Assembly: GCA_025765595.1 (NCBI GenBank)
Contig: JAIVFH010000555.1
Coordinates: 1 to 14,786 of the forward strand
From: Obelidium mucronatum
Lineage: Eukaryota > Chytridiomycota > Chytridiomycetes > Chytridiales > Chytriomycetaceae
Reading direction: 5' to 3'
DNA: 14,786 nucleotides
Numbering within the stretch: the stretch's first letter is position 1; each line of letters starts with the position of its first letter. The notes below the pieces were generated by a model, which had not been told where the DNA came from, ran no database searches, and saw only the letters and a program-made list of their open reading frames with translations. Shown piece after piece: positions 7,918 to 14,786 of the stretch. The position numbers were made by a program, and so were the translations under genes.

Positions 7918-10581
7918 ATGGTTGTGAAAGCCCTATCTCCAGCGTTTCAAGTGAAACCTTCTGAGCAATGTGAGTTAACACTACTATGGTTTTTAAATAC
8001 TATATTAACAATCAATATGAATAAGTCTTCCAGAGTCTTTTATTGAAAACCCACTGGATGCTAAACCAACGCCAAGAACAAGCCTGCTGGACGTAGCATA
8101 TCAACAGTTCATTGCAAACGTGATTCAAAGATCATGGCCCACTATGGAGCTTGCAATAAAAGCATTGCAGGAAGAATTTCTGAATTTTGGAATCACTTTG
8201 GTGAAACTGTGTGGAAAACCTGAGAAACAGCCATATACCCGTTACACCCTCAACTGCAACCGCCGAAAACACAACTCAGGTCAAAAATCAAGATCAAAGA
8301 AGCTGAATGATCAGAATCCCAAAGAATTACAAGGACTGTTAAAACAGACTGCCACTTTACCTTGAACATTCACCAGAATGCTGGGGCATGGTCCATTACT
8401 CCCCAATACCAAGTTCTACTAGCATCTTTTGCATCATTTAAAGATGGCCATGATGCGCATTTTAAAGACTTTGACCCGGCTTTAGAACGGCAGTTTGGTC
8501 GCCAAGGCGACGCAACAACCTTCAGTGCAGCAGAGATTGAATTCATTTCAAAATTCACAAATACAGACGTTGGCGCAGCTGAGGTTGAGAAACAGCTGCG
8601 GATCCATGGCTTGCATCGCGTGTTGGCTCCAAGAGCAGTGGAATCAGTGTTGACAACGTTTAGAGCTGTTAGACAAAAGAGCTCAAATCTTTGTCTCAGT
8701 CATCCCACCTACTTCTAGAACTGGAGCATCAAGCGCGTTTGAATACATACTTTCGATTTGATGTGCTCTTGGATGGCGACGGCAGAATGTCATTTATAGC
8801 CTGGATTTCACCTTCTGAGCACCGAAACTACCTCTTGTACAATGACGTTGTGCAAATGGATATGACAGCAAAAACCAATACACTTGATATACCCTTTGGT
8901 TCTGGAACTGGCACATCAAATCAATTCAAGACAGTCTCGTTTTTCCACTGGTTTTTCAACCATGAGACTTTAGCAGCTTATCAGTGGTTGCTCGAGTTTT
9001 TGGACAAAGTTTTTCCTGGAAATAGACCTGGCAGCATCATCAAGGACGGTCACAAGTCATTGGAAGCTGCGTTGAGTTCCTCATGGCCTGAGGTTTTCCG
9101 AATTGCTTGCATATTTCACCTCTTCATTTTGAACTTTGTAAAAAATTGCAAAGCAAGTGCTGGTATCTACTGGACCGAGTTGTACAGTTTGCTGTGGGAA
9201 TTGCGCAACTGTTTCACAACGCAGCAATTTGATAAATGCTATTATGGCCTGCAATCTCGTTTGAATTCATTTGAATTATCAAACCTGTCAAAGGCTCGAA
9301 TTTCTGATGTCCTCAAGGAACTTTATGATATACGTGATCAATGGGGTATGGCTTGGGTTAAAACTCGCTTCACAGTTGGATCATTTTCGGATCAACGAAA
9401 TGAAAAGAGACATGACGTATACAAAAGCAGACTACCAATACAGCCGTCCCTGAAAGACGTATTCAATTCAACGCAGCTGGTGGAGAGACAACAGCAATCA
9501 ACCAACTTACATGCGGAATACATTCAATCAACAACTCAGATGAATAGAAAATATAGCAGTGAAGTGGTGGCCATTTTCAATCCAGTGATCTCTCAGCTCA
9601 AGGAATGGACCACTGAATGGGTTGTTGGTGATCAAAAGTCAGAAATGAATCGCAGCTTCCTCTTCTCTGTAAATGATATTTCTAATATTTGGCAGGAAGA
9701 GTTGAATGTGATTGTTGACGATGAGGATCCTGTGGCAGCTGATGTTGTTGATTTTCCTTCAAATTTACGCGAGTTGAGAGCTGAAAGCCGCTGCGCTTCT
9801 GTGGTCGAAATTATTCTCTTCTTGGGGAACAAGAATTTAAAAACTGTGATATCATGCTCCCATTCTGGTCGACCCAAGTCATCCAAGCAATACATTGCCA
9901 GTTCTGACATCTGGCGCAATCTTCTGCTCTTGCCTGCACCTGGAAAGTTGGGGATTGCCGTGCGCTCATGTTTACGCAGCTATTCGCGCAGGATTTGTAG
10001 CTTTCCATATGAGCCATGTGTTAAAGCGCTGGTACTCTGAGGTCTCCCAACAGCATCCACAACTGCCTCACTTGATTGAGATGCTACCATTTGTTACTAT
10101 CACTGATGGAACAATACCGGATTTTGATGCAACAGACTTCTATAATCTGCGCGATGGCAGACAAGTAGTTTCTGATGTATTACACTCGGCAGCACCACTG
10201 CCAACTGCCCAAACATCCAAGCTATCAAGTACAACATTTCATGCAAAGATGATGGAAACTTCTGATCGTGTTGCAAAGAAGGCAATTGCCTTGAATGACC
10301 TTTCGAAAACGCGTCAAGTGGAAGAGTTGCTTCATCAATTGGAAACTGTTGTGAAGACAACTGAGGACGTTTTGGATCCAGAGTGGCACCAGCCGGTTGG
10401 TAGACCCAGCAACAAGCGTCTTGCGCATTCTACAGAAAGTAATAGGGCAAAAGGTGGTAAATTGATGAAGTTCGATGCCAAAGGTGATGATGATATGGTG
10501 CCTATGCCCAAGAAAAGAGTTTTGCACTGTGGAATATGCAGTGCAACAAACCATAATCGAAAAACATGTCCAAACAGATAA
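7918..10581 (+). pseudogene. Mutator-like (MULE) transposase with SWIM and CCHC zinc motifs, three frameshifts
   Basis: Domains in order: an N-terminal FAR1/MULE-type zinc region (8034-8420: YTLNCNRRKHN, then DCHFTLNIHQNAGAW in another frame); the MULE DDE domain (about 8691-9460) with D in QMDMTAKTN (8859-8861), D in IIKDGHKS (9045-9047), the C..H pair in CIFHLF, and E in DQRNEKRHD (9402-9404); a SWIM zinc finger CxCx9CxH (CSCLHLESWGLPCAH, from 9925); and a C-terminal zinc knuckle CX2CX4HX4C (10528-10569). Single-base frameshifts lie at about 8311-8340, in the A-run at 8675-8678, and in the CCC near 9872-9876. A candidate short first exon (ATG 7918, donor 7970, acceptor 8033) would create a TAG at the junction, so the true start is unsure. 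The catalytic residues survive, but the gene is broken. The intact hAT gene nearby argues against poor sequence quality as the cause. Confidence 0.85.
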
Positions 10582-10654
10582 GTTGAGATAACAGTGATTC
10601 AGTGAAATGGCATTGGGAGTTTTATTTGACGTGGCTCTTTTTGTTAAAAATCAA

Positions 10655-10660
10655 AATAAA
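10655..10660 (+). terminator. Candidate polyadenylation signal of the MULE transposase gene
   Basis: AATAAA begins 74 nt after the stop codon at 10579-10581; a second AATAAA is at 10744-10749. Confidence 0.4.
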
Positions 10661-10796
10661 TACTCTAATTCTGAAGTTGCAGACATTGTAAGTGCCATTT
10701 TCCAGTGTATATTCACCTGTACTGATATCTCTATATAGGTCTTAATAAAAGTGTTTTGATTATTCCCAGTGTTTGATGAAGGCGCGACTGAGACCG

Positions 10797-11095
10797 ATGG
10801 AAAGGGGCGAAATCGTCAACCCACCTACGACGCTGAAGCTAATACGACTCAGAGCAAGTGCCATAAATTCCGGTGACTCTGCGAGGAGAAGGGGGTTGTA
10901 TCTTTGAACCCACCTATGCCCGAGCAGCTGCCGTTGGAATTGCCTGTCATTCGACGCATCTGTGACGAGAAGGGGGTTGTAATTATTGAGCCCACCTACG
11001 CTCAATCAGATGTCGGTTGACTCGGTTCGAATCGCATGGCCGTTTTGTGCATCTGTGACGAGAAGGGGGTTGTAGTCATCGAACCCACCTATGCT
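10797..11095 (+). repeat. Four-copy imperfect tandem repeat with hairpin core
   Basis: The core GAGAAGGGGGTTGTA followed 6-8 nt later by GAACCCACCTA starts at 10886, 10967 and 11060, with a degenerate first copy near 10799. Spacing is about 87, 81 and 93 nt. In each copy GGGTT can pair with AACCC (GCCC in the third), leaving a loop of about 8-10 nt. GCATCTGTGAC before copies three and four is also shared. It lies between the transposase gene and the hAT insertion, inside the composite element. No coding function is evident. Confidence 0.7.
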
Positions 11096-11207
11096 CACGC
11101 AGCAGCATCCCTCAAAATCAGTTGAACAAACAATTATTTTTTTCGAGCTGTGTACTTTAACCAGAGGGTTTTATTAACATTTTCGTTCACACACTTCACA
11201 AGATTTA

Positions 11208-11215
11208 CTTGGATC
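11208..11215. repeat. Left target-site duplication of the hAT element
   Basis: CTTGGATC, identical to 14214-14221. Eight bp is the standard duplication length for hAT elements. Confidence 0.9.
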
Positions 11216-11345
11216 TAGGGGGTTCCCCGGTTCGGTTCGGGTCGGTTTGCGGTTCAAACCGTTTAAAAATTGAACCCGCGGTTTGCAACCGCTTAAGAGT
11301 CTGAACCCGCGGTTTGAGTCGCGGTTCAGTGGCAGTTTAGTGTTT
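11216..11345. repeat. hAT left terminal and subterminal repeats
   Basis: The terminal inverted repeat is 11216-11235. It is followed by GGTCGGTTTGCGGTTCAAACCG and two copies of GAACCCGCGGTTTG about 30 bp apart. Near-palindromic AACCCGCGGTT motifs suit binding by a dimeric BED-finger transposase (inference). Confidence 0.7.
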
Positions 11346-11348
11346 ATT
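11343..11348 (-). terminator. Candidate polyadenylation signal of the hAT gene
   Basis: AATAAA on the minus strand, 12 nt beyond the stop codon at 11361-11363. It is very close to the stop, so it may be incidental or may mark a short 3' UTR. Confidence 0.35.
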
Positions 11349-11360
11349 AAAAATTAAGAA

Positions 11361-14053
11361 TCAGTTGCTTCTTTTGGTAAGCCAGTAGTTAATAACAGTG
11401 TCTACTTCCGCCCACTTTTCCAGGTCAATTTGTGGATCATTCCCTGAAGTCAACGTGATCACTGCATTGTGATAATCAGTTGGCAATGAAACCACATCTT
11501 TTGGATCACATGAAAGATTGTGTTTAGCAATGACCTTCATCCATGAGCTACAAGAGATCTCAGCTTTGAAGAGATCAGAGTTCAACGTTTCACGGCCATC
11601 AAACATTCTTTCTGCAAGCGAATTGGCACGTTCTGAAGCAACTGATGCTGGAGGGACAGCTAGGTAATCACAAGCCATAGCATACAGGATGGGATACTGG
11701 TCACGCTGTGAAAACCACCATGCTAGAATATCTGTTCCAGTTGATACAGGTTTCAAGCTGCAAAACCCATCCAGTTCCGAAACAGATTCACCAGCAGCAG
11801 CAAAACCATTGTCTTCAACTATGCTTTCATTAAGCATGTCCATTAAGCTGGGCCCAGTTGAAGGCTCTGCTACAGTTGCCACAGGCACAGGAACGTCAAG
11901 GGTAGCTGCGTATTTCATGAAGACAGACTCAACAATTTGCTTTCGATGAACAAAATCAAGACTGCCTGTTCGTTTCAATGCTGTCGGATCCAAAAACATG
12001 GCAATATGAGATGGCTCACTGTCTAAGATAGGTTTGTATTCCAGAAGAGGACGAAGCATGGCTTGGGCAGCACCACTGACAACTGGATTGGGCGAATCAA
12101 TCCCAACATTTGTGGACTTCAAAAAAAGTTCAACACCCGCTTGTGCTGATGAAAGAGTAGGCTGCGTGGAAGCTCCAAGAAGGGTCGAGATTTTTGCAAA
12201 TGGTTCAAGGAACGTGGCATATGACTCAATTTGGTTCCACATGTCATTACTAATACGTTCAAGTGACTCAAATCTTCCGGCCGTGTGGTTCAATGGATTC
12301 CGAACTTTGAGGCAATCGGCAAGCATGGTATGGGTTGAATTCCAGCGCGTCGGTGAATCAAGTGAAGGCGGTTCTTGGCGGTAAATCTTTTCTGAAGCAA
12401 TACATTCAGTGCGAAAGTAGTCTCGGAAGACTTTTGATTGCCGGATTGATACCAGTAGCTCCCGTAGTGCCAAGACTGCATCATCAATCAGAACCATTGC
12501 AGCTTTCACTGAAAGCTGTAGTGTGTGGGTAATGCAGCGCAGCTGGTGAGACTCTGGCAGTATTTCACGTTGAGCCAGTAAGTATAGTTCTTGACCAACA
12601 AGCTTCGCTGACTTGACCGCATCAGCACCATTGTCGTTGACAGTTGCCAACAAAGTTTCCGAGAGCTGCCACCCTTTCAGCATAGTGATCATGTATTCGG
12701 CTACGCGTTGACTCACATTCTTGCCAGGAGTGACGTGAAAGAAGTCCAGTACACACTCAAAAAGCACCCCAAAGCGGGAATCAATCCAGTGTAGCGTAAC
12801 CACATAGTAACCACGGAGCATAGCATTTGTCCAACCATCAAAAGTAATAGACTTCTTGGTGTTGGATGAATACAGGATTTTCAGCATGTAGAACTTGAGC
12901 ACGATATACATTGAGAAGATTCGCCGAACATAAGTCTCTGAGGACTTGACCTGGTAAGATGGGCTGGTGACGGCCATAAGATGGCGAAATCCTGCAGACT
13001 CGGCATGCCGGTGAGGCAAAACGCAGCTAACCATGTACTCAGCAATGGCGGAATCGAGTTGCCGACTTTGGATTGACGTATCTGGCCATTTGACTCCAGA
13101 AACTGGAGCTACGCTGGGCTGGTCTCCATTTCGTGGTGGTGTCTTGCCATGTATGTTGAGATGGGCTTTGTATGTTCCGGTTGATGACTTCCCCCCCCAA
13201 ACTCCGATTCCCTTAGAGTATTGGTCTGATGTACACAGGCGACATCTGAGTGATGCAATATCAGTTGCTGAACTATCACAAATGAAGTAACGTAAGTTGA
13301 AATTACCTGTGAGTCTTAGGGTCGCCACTGATAACAAAGTTGATTCGCTCATCTTCTGGTATTTCTTCAATGTAAAGACGCGTCCATGAGGTGCTTGTTT
13401 TGCTAGCACGCTTACCTGGTTTGAAAGATGCTTTAGCTGGTGATGAAGGAAGGAAAGAAGCAAGGGATCTTACGCTTAAGAGTAACAACTGTATGAGCAA
13501 CTGGTGTAGCATGTGTGTCTCCGTTATTTTCCCCATCATCGTCATCACCATCATCGTCTGAGACGATGCCAAGGGAAGAGACAGTGGCACCTGGGGGGTG
13601 AGGGACCATAGGAGGACTAGGTATACGGGTAGTAGATGGTAGAGCATTGGAACCCACATTAACCAATGCCATGGTTGAAGAACTTGAACTGGCAGTGTGC
13701 TGTGTTGCCATAGAACCAGAGGCATGCGGTAAAGGAGTTAAGCTTGGTCCAGACGCTACCAGACTTGAAGGCAATACAACAGCGCTGGAGCTTGCGCGAC
13801 CAGGAGTAAAGGCAGAGACACCGGAACTGGCGGTAGGTTGACGATTCAAGATATCACTCATATCATCGGGAGGCTCTTGGTACAAGACGGGCGCATGAGG
13901 GCGCCGCATGCGAGGCATTGAAGAGTCAATGGTAGGTTGTAGCATTGCGTAGGTTGCAATGTCGGAGATGAAAGGGGTGGAAGATTTACATGTTATTTTT
14001 ATGATTTTTATTTTTCGATTTTTACCATCGCGCCATTTCCAGGATTGCGCCAT
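11361..14053 (-). CDS. hAT transposase, intact, three exons, 857 residues
   Basis: Exons on the minus strand: 14053-13474, 13415-13307, 13245-11361 (580+109+1885 nt = 858 codons). Introns are 58 and 61 nt, GT..AG, both in frame. Residues 1-190 are a Ser/Thr/Pro-rich, probably disordered head with an acidic run, then a basic nuclear-signal-like LKRKRASK. A BED zinc finger follows at about 203-262 (W204, C231, C234, H258, H262). The RNase-H-like core has D366 (SITFDGWTN), D434 (VNDNGAD), CxxH at 467-470, TRW at 529-531 and E768 (ASVASERANS) within the C-terminal hAT dimerisation region (DILAWW at 735-740 onward). D366 to D434 is 68 residues, the same spacing as D180-D248 of Hermes. It should excise and insert the element by hairpin-forming DDE chemistry. 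The acceptor at 13437 is an alternative that adds seven residues; a Met after 14053 could be the start. Confidence 0.9.
13246..13306 (-). other. hAT intron 2 (61 nt)
   Basis: GTAATTTCAA to CATCACTCAG on the minus strand, with CAACTGAT 18-20 nt before the acceptor. Removing it joins the BED finger halves (GDPKTH then RCRLC). Without splicing the upstream frame stops immediately at the donor. Confidence 0.75.
13416..13473 (-). other. hAT intron 1 (58 nt)
   Basis: GTAAGATCCC to TTTCAAACCAG on the minus strand, with CTAAA about 17 nt before the acceptor. The nearer acceptor at 13437 would give a 37-nt intron and is less like the other introns in the window. Confidence 0.6.
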
Positions 14054-14213
14054 TCTCGGGGAATTACAAACCGTTTCATAAACCGGTTTGGAACGGTTCG
14101 GTTCGGTTCGGTTTGCGGTTCAAACCGTTATCAGAACCAAACCCACGGCTTATTAAGTAAGTCAAACGGTTCGGTTTAAACCGACAGTTCAGCCCGAACC
14201 GGGGAAGGGTCTA
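14042..14213. repeat. hAT right terminal and subterminal repeats
   Basis: The terminal inverted repeat is 14194-14213. Inward are the triplicated GGTTCGGTTCGGTTCGG near 14095-14111 and repeated AACCGTTT/AAACCGG motifs matching the left end in inverted orientation. The promoter of the transposase gene must lie here, since its ATG is at 14053. Confidence 0.7.
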
Positions 14214-14221
14214 CTTGGATC
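14214..14221. repeat. Right target-site duplication of the hAT element
   Basis: CTTGGATC, an exact copy of 11208-11215, directly after the terminal ...GGGTCTA. Confidence 0.9.
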
Positions 14222-14400
14222 GGACATGGGGGGAGCCCGAAGGGGGGAGCCGTATAGGGCAACTCCTCCTGATACTCAAAACGGCTCCCGGGGAGCCGTA
14301 GACACTTTGGGCTCCCCGTGACTCATTATGACAGGGGGGAGCCACGGGCTCCCGGGGAGCCCGATTGGAATTTCCTTTTAAAAATCCAGATAAATCCTGC
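14222..14400 (-). repeat. Right GC-rich palindromic arm
   Basis: Bases 14318-14400 are the inverted counterpart of 6683-6767. Two near-perfect palindromes, CGGCTCCC-G-GGGAGCCG (about 14282-14298) and CGGGCTCCC-G-GGGAGCCCG (about 14345-14363), and three further GGGGAGCC strings make the arm highly prone to fold. Bases 14222-14317 have no left-hand partner. No gene is supported; minus-strand frames across it are low-complexity. Confidence 0.65.
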
Positions 14401-14426
14401 AAATCCTGCAATATCTGCCGACCTTT
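14401..14426 (-). repeat. Right 26-bp terminal inverted repeat
   Basis: Exact reverse complement of 5757-5782, here contiguous with the GC-rich arm. It is followed by ATT at 14427-14429. Confidence 0.75.
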
Positions 14427-14550
14427 ATTCATTTTCTTGCTACATACTGGCCTCTTGCATAGTGTTGTGTCGCTCCCAGGGCTGGCATTCAGAATGACGT
14501 TTTGTTGCACCTGCACCTATGCGGCCCGCAAAATTGTGCGGAATTGCCGG

Positions 14551-14558
14551 TGACGTCA
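14551..14558. promoter_or_regulatory. CRE/ATF-type octamer upstream of the host ORF
   Basis: The palindrome TGACGTCA lies 75 bp before the ATG at 14633 in a locally GC-rich stretch. It is the consensus binding site of CREB/ATF-type bZIP factors. A perfect 8-mer could occur by chance, but promoter position makes it plausible. Confidence 0.4.
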
Positions 14559-14632
14559 GCGTGGTGGCGATAACACGACTCGATGATTGATGTTTGGGGC
14601 TCTTGCCACAGGAAGATTCGCAGACTGCCGAG

Positions 14633-14786
14633 ATGTTTCGACATGCGGGCCTGCCAAGCCATGCGCACGCCGGGGCGTACGAGCCGACGTTCAATGACAT
14701 GCTGCCACTTTTGCGCAGTTTTCGCGAGAGTTCCACGGCTACGGGGGGGGGAAGAAGATGAGTACGAGGAAGAGTATGAGGGGAGT
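14633..14786 (+). CDS. 5' end of an unidentified host gene (partial)
   Basis: The ATG at 14633 opens MFRHAGLPSHAHAGAYEPTF followed by NDMLPLLRSFRESSTATG, in DNA clearly more GC-rich than the transposon region. As given, the frame stops at TGA 14759-14761, just after a run of nine G at 14743-14751. With eight G the frame would continue to the window edge through an acidic stretch alternating Glu, Asp and Tyr (EEDEYEEEYEG). A miscounted homopolymer or an intron beginning in this region would both explain that. I do not recognise the protein. The opposite strand is also open over this region, so the call rests on the start context, composition and the acidic continuation. Confidence 0.35.

Larger units (their letters stand above)
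11216..14213 (-). mobile_element. Complete hAT DNA transposon (2998 bp)
   Basis: The ends are TAGGGGGTTCCCCGGTTCGG (11216-11235) and, on the other strand, TAGACCCTTCCCCGGTTCGG (14213-14194): 16 of 20 identical, with the TAG start seen in many hAT elements. Both ends abut an exact 8-bp duplication CTTGGATC. Subterminal DNA on both sides is crowded with CGGTTCGG, AACCGTTT and AACCCGCGGTT motifs, likely transposase-binding sites. A single intact three-exon transposase gene fills the interior on the minus strand. All features of an autonomous element are present, and the interruption-free gene suggests recent activity. Confidence 0.92.
5757..14426 (+). mobile_element. Large composite element: MULE core with Ulp1 peptidase, carrying two nested elements
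   Basis: Bases 5757-5782 and 14401-14426 are perfect reverse complements (26 bp), and both ends are flanked by ATT (5754-5756, 14427-14429), a possible 3-bp target duplication. On the right the terminal repeat runs on without a break into a GC-rich arm. On the left the same arm resumes only at about 6683, after an approximately 0.9-kb insertion. Removing that insertion and the hAT (2998 bp) leaves about 4.8 kb holding an Ulp1-type peptidase and a MULE transposase. MULEs with captured Ulp1 peptidase genes are known (for example plant Kaonashi elements). MULEs usually leave longer target duplications (8-11 bp), so ATT may be chance or the ends may belong to another family. The single-element model is inference. 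Confidence 0.55.

Noticed and set aside
10760..11005. Minus-strand 81-codon frame with a repeated VGGL..YNPLL pattern.
   Set aside because: The peptide repetition follows from the tandem DNA repeat; spacing of 81, 87 and 93 nt keeps the frame by chance divisibility, and one strand-wide stop ends it.
11024..11033. GGTTCGAATC, a near-perfect pol III B box within the tandem repeat region.
   Set aside because: No matching A box at proper spacing and no tRNA arms; it occurs only once among the repeat copies.
11689..12384. Plus-strand frames across the hAT region.
   Set aside because: They are shadows of the intact minus-strand transposase, whose catalytic motifs fix the coding strand.
13647..13841. 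Plus-strand 64-codon frame opposite hAT exon 1.
   Set aside because: Shadow of the low-complexity Ser/Thr/Pro-rich exon, no independent support.
14211..14516. Minus-strand frame of 101 codons across the right arm and terminal repeat.
   Set aside because: It translates palindromic and repeat DNA; the KGRQILQDL peptide that also appears at about 5757 comes from the shared terminal repeat, not from a protein family.
14440..14736. Minus-strand 98-codon frame opposite the right-hand host ORF.
   Set aside because: Could not be excluded outright, but the + strand has a better start context, a CRE-type site upstream and a coding-like acidic continuation.
1..14786. CRISPR arrays, bacterial operons, rRNA genes.
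   Set aside because: Spliced genes and eukaryotic transposon families dominate; no regularly spaced short direct repeats with unique spacers and no rRNA-like sequence were seen.

Overview
This is eukaryotic, repeat-dominated DNA. The inferred introns are short: 50, 58, 61 and 61 nt, with GT..AG ends and a branch-point-like CTGAT, CTAAA or CTCAT just upstream of most acceptors. Almost everything recognisable is a transposable element. Compact introns plus a mix of Ty1/copia, MULE-with-Ulp1, Harbinger-like and hAT elements would suit a repeat-rich fungus (possibly an early-diverging lineage) or an oomycete. The sequence alone does not settle this.

Layout. (1) 1-4268: the 3' part of a dead Ty1/copia retrotransposon on the + strand (end of protease, integrase, reverse transcriptase, RNase H, polypurine tract, short 3' LTR). 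It carries several frameshifts, an in-frame TGA, and an integrase whose catalytic Glu is replaced by Lys. (2) 4270-5756: AT-rich DNA with what look like the last exons of an unidentified + strand gene, then non-coding sequence. (3) 5757-14426: an 8.67-kb segment bounded by a perfect 26-bp terminal inverted repeat and flanked on both sides by ATT. Its core is a Mutator-like (MULE) element with two + strand genes: an Ulp1-type cysteine peptidase (6842-7906) and a MULE transposase with DDE, SWIM and CCHC motifs (about 8034-10581). A four-copy hairpin-forming repeat (about 10797-11095) and palindromic GGGCTCCC arms complete it. (4) Two elements are nested in it. One is an approximately 0.9-kb Harbinger-like deletion derivative in the left arm (about 5777-6682), with a Myb/SANT-like ORF facing a transposase fragment. 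The other is a complete hAT element (11216-14213) with terminal inverted repeats, a perfect 8-bp target-site duplication CTTGGATC, and an intact three-exon, 857-residue transposase on the minus strand. (5) 14427-14786: more GC-rich DNA with a CRE octamer and the start of an apparently unrelated host gene running off the window.

The order of events can be partly read. The MULE core came first and is now decayed, with three single-base frameshifts in the transposase and the probable catalytic His of the peptidase changed to Tyr. The Harbinger-like piece inserted in its left arm, splitting a terminal repeat that is still contiguous on the right. The hAT inserted near the right end; its intact gene and identical duplications suggest it is the youngest insertion and the only element here likely to encode an active transposase.
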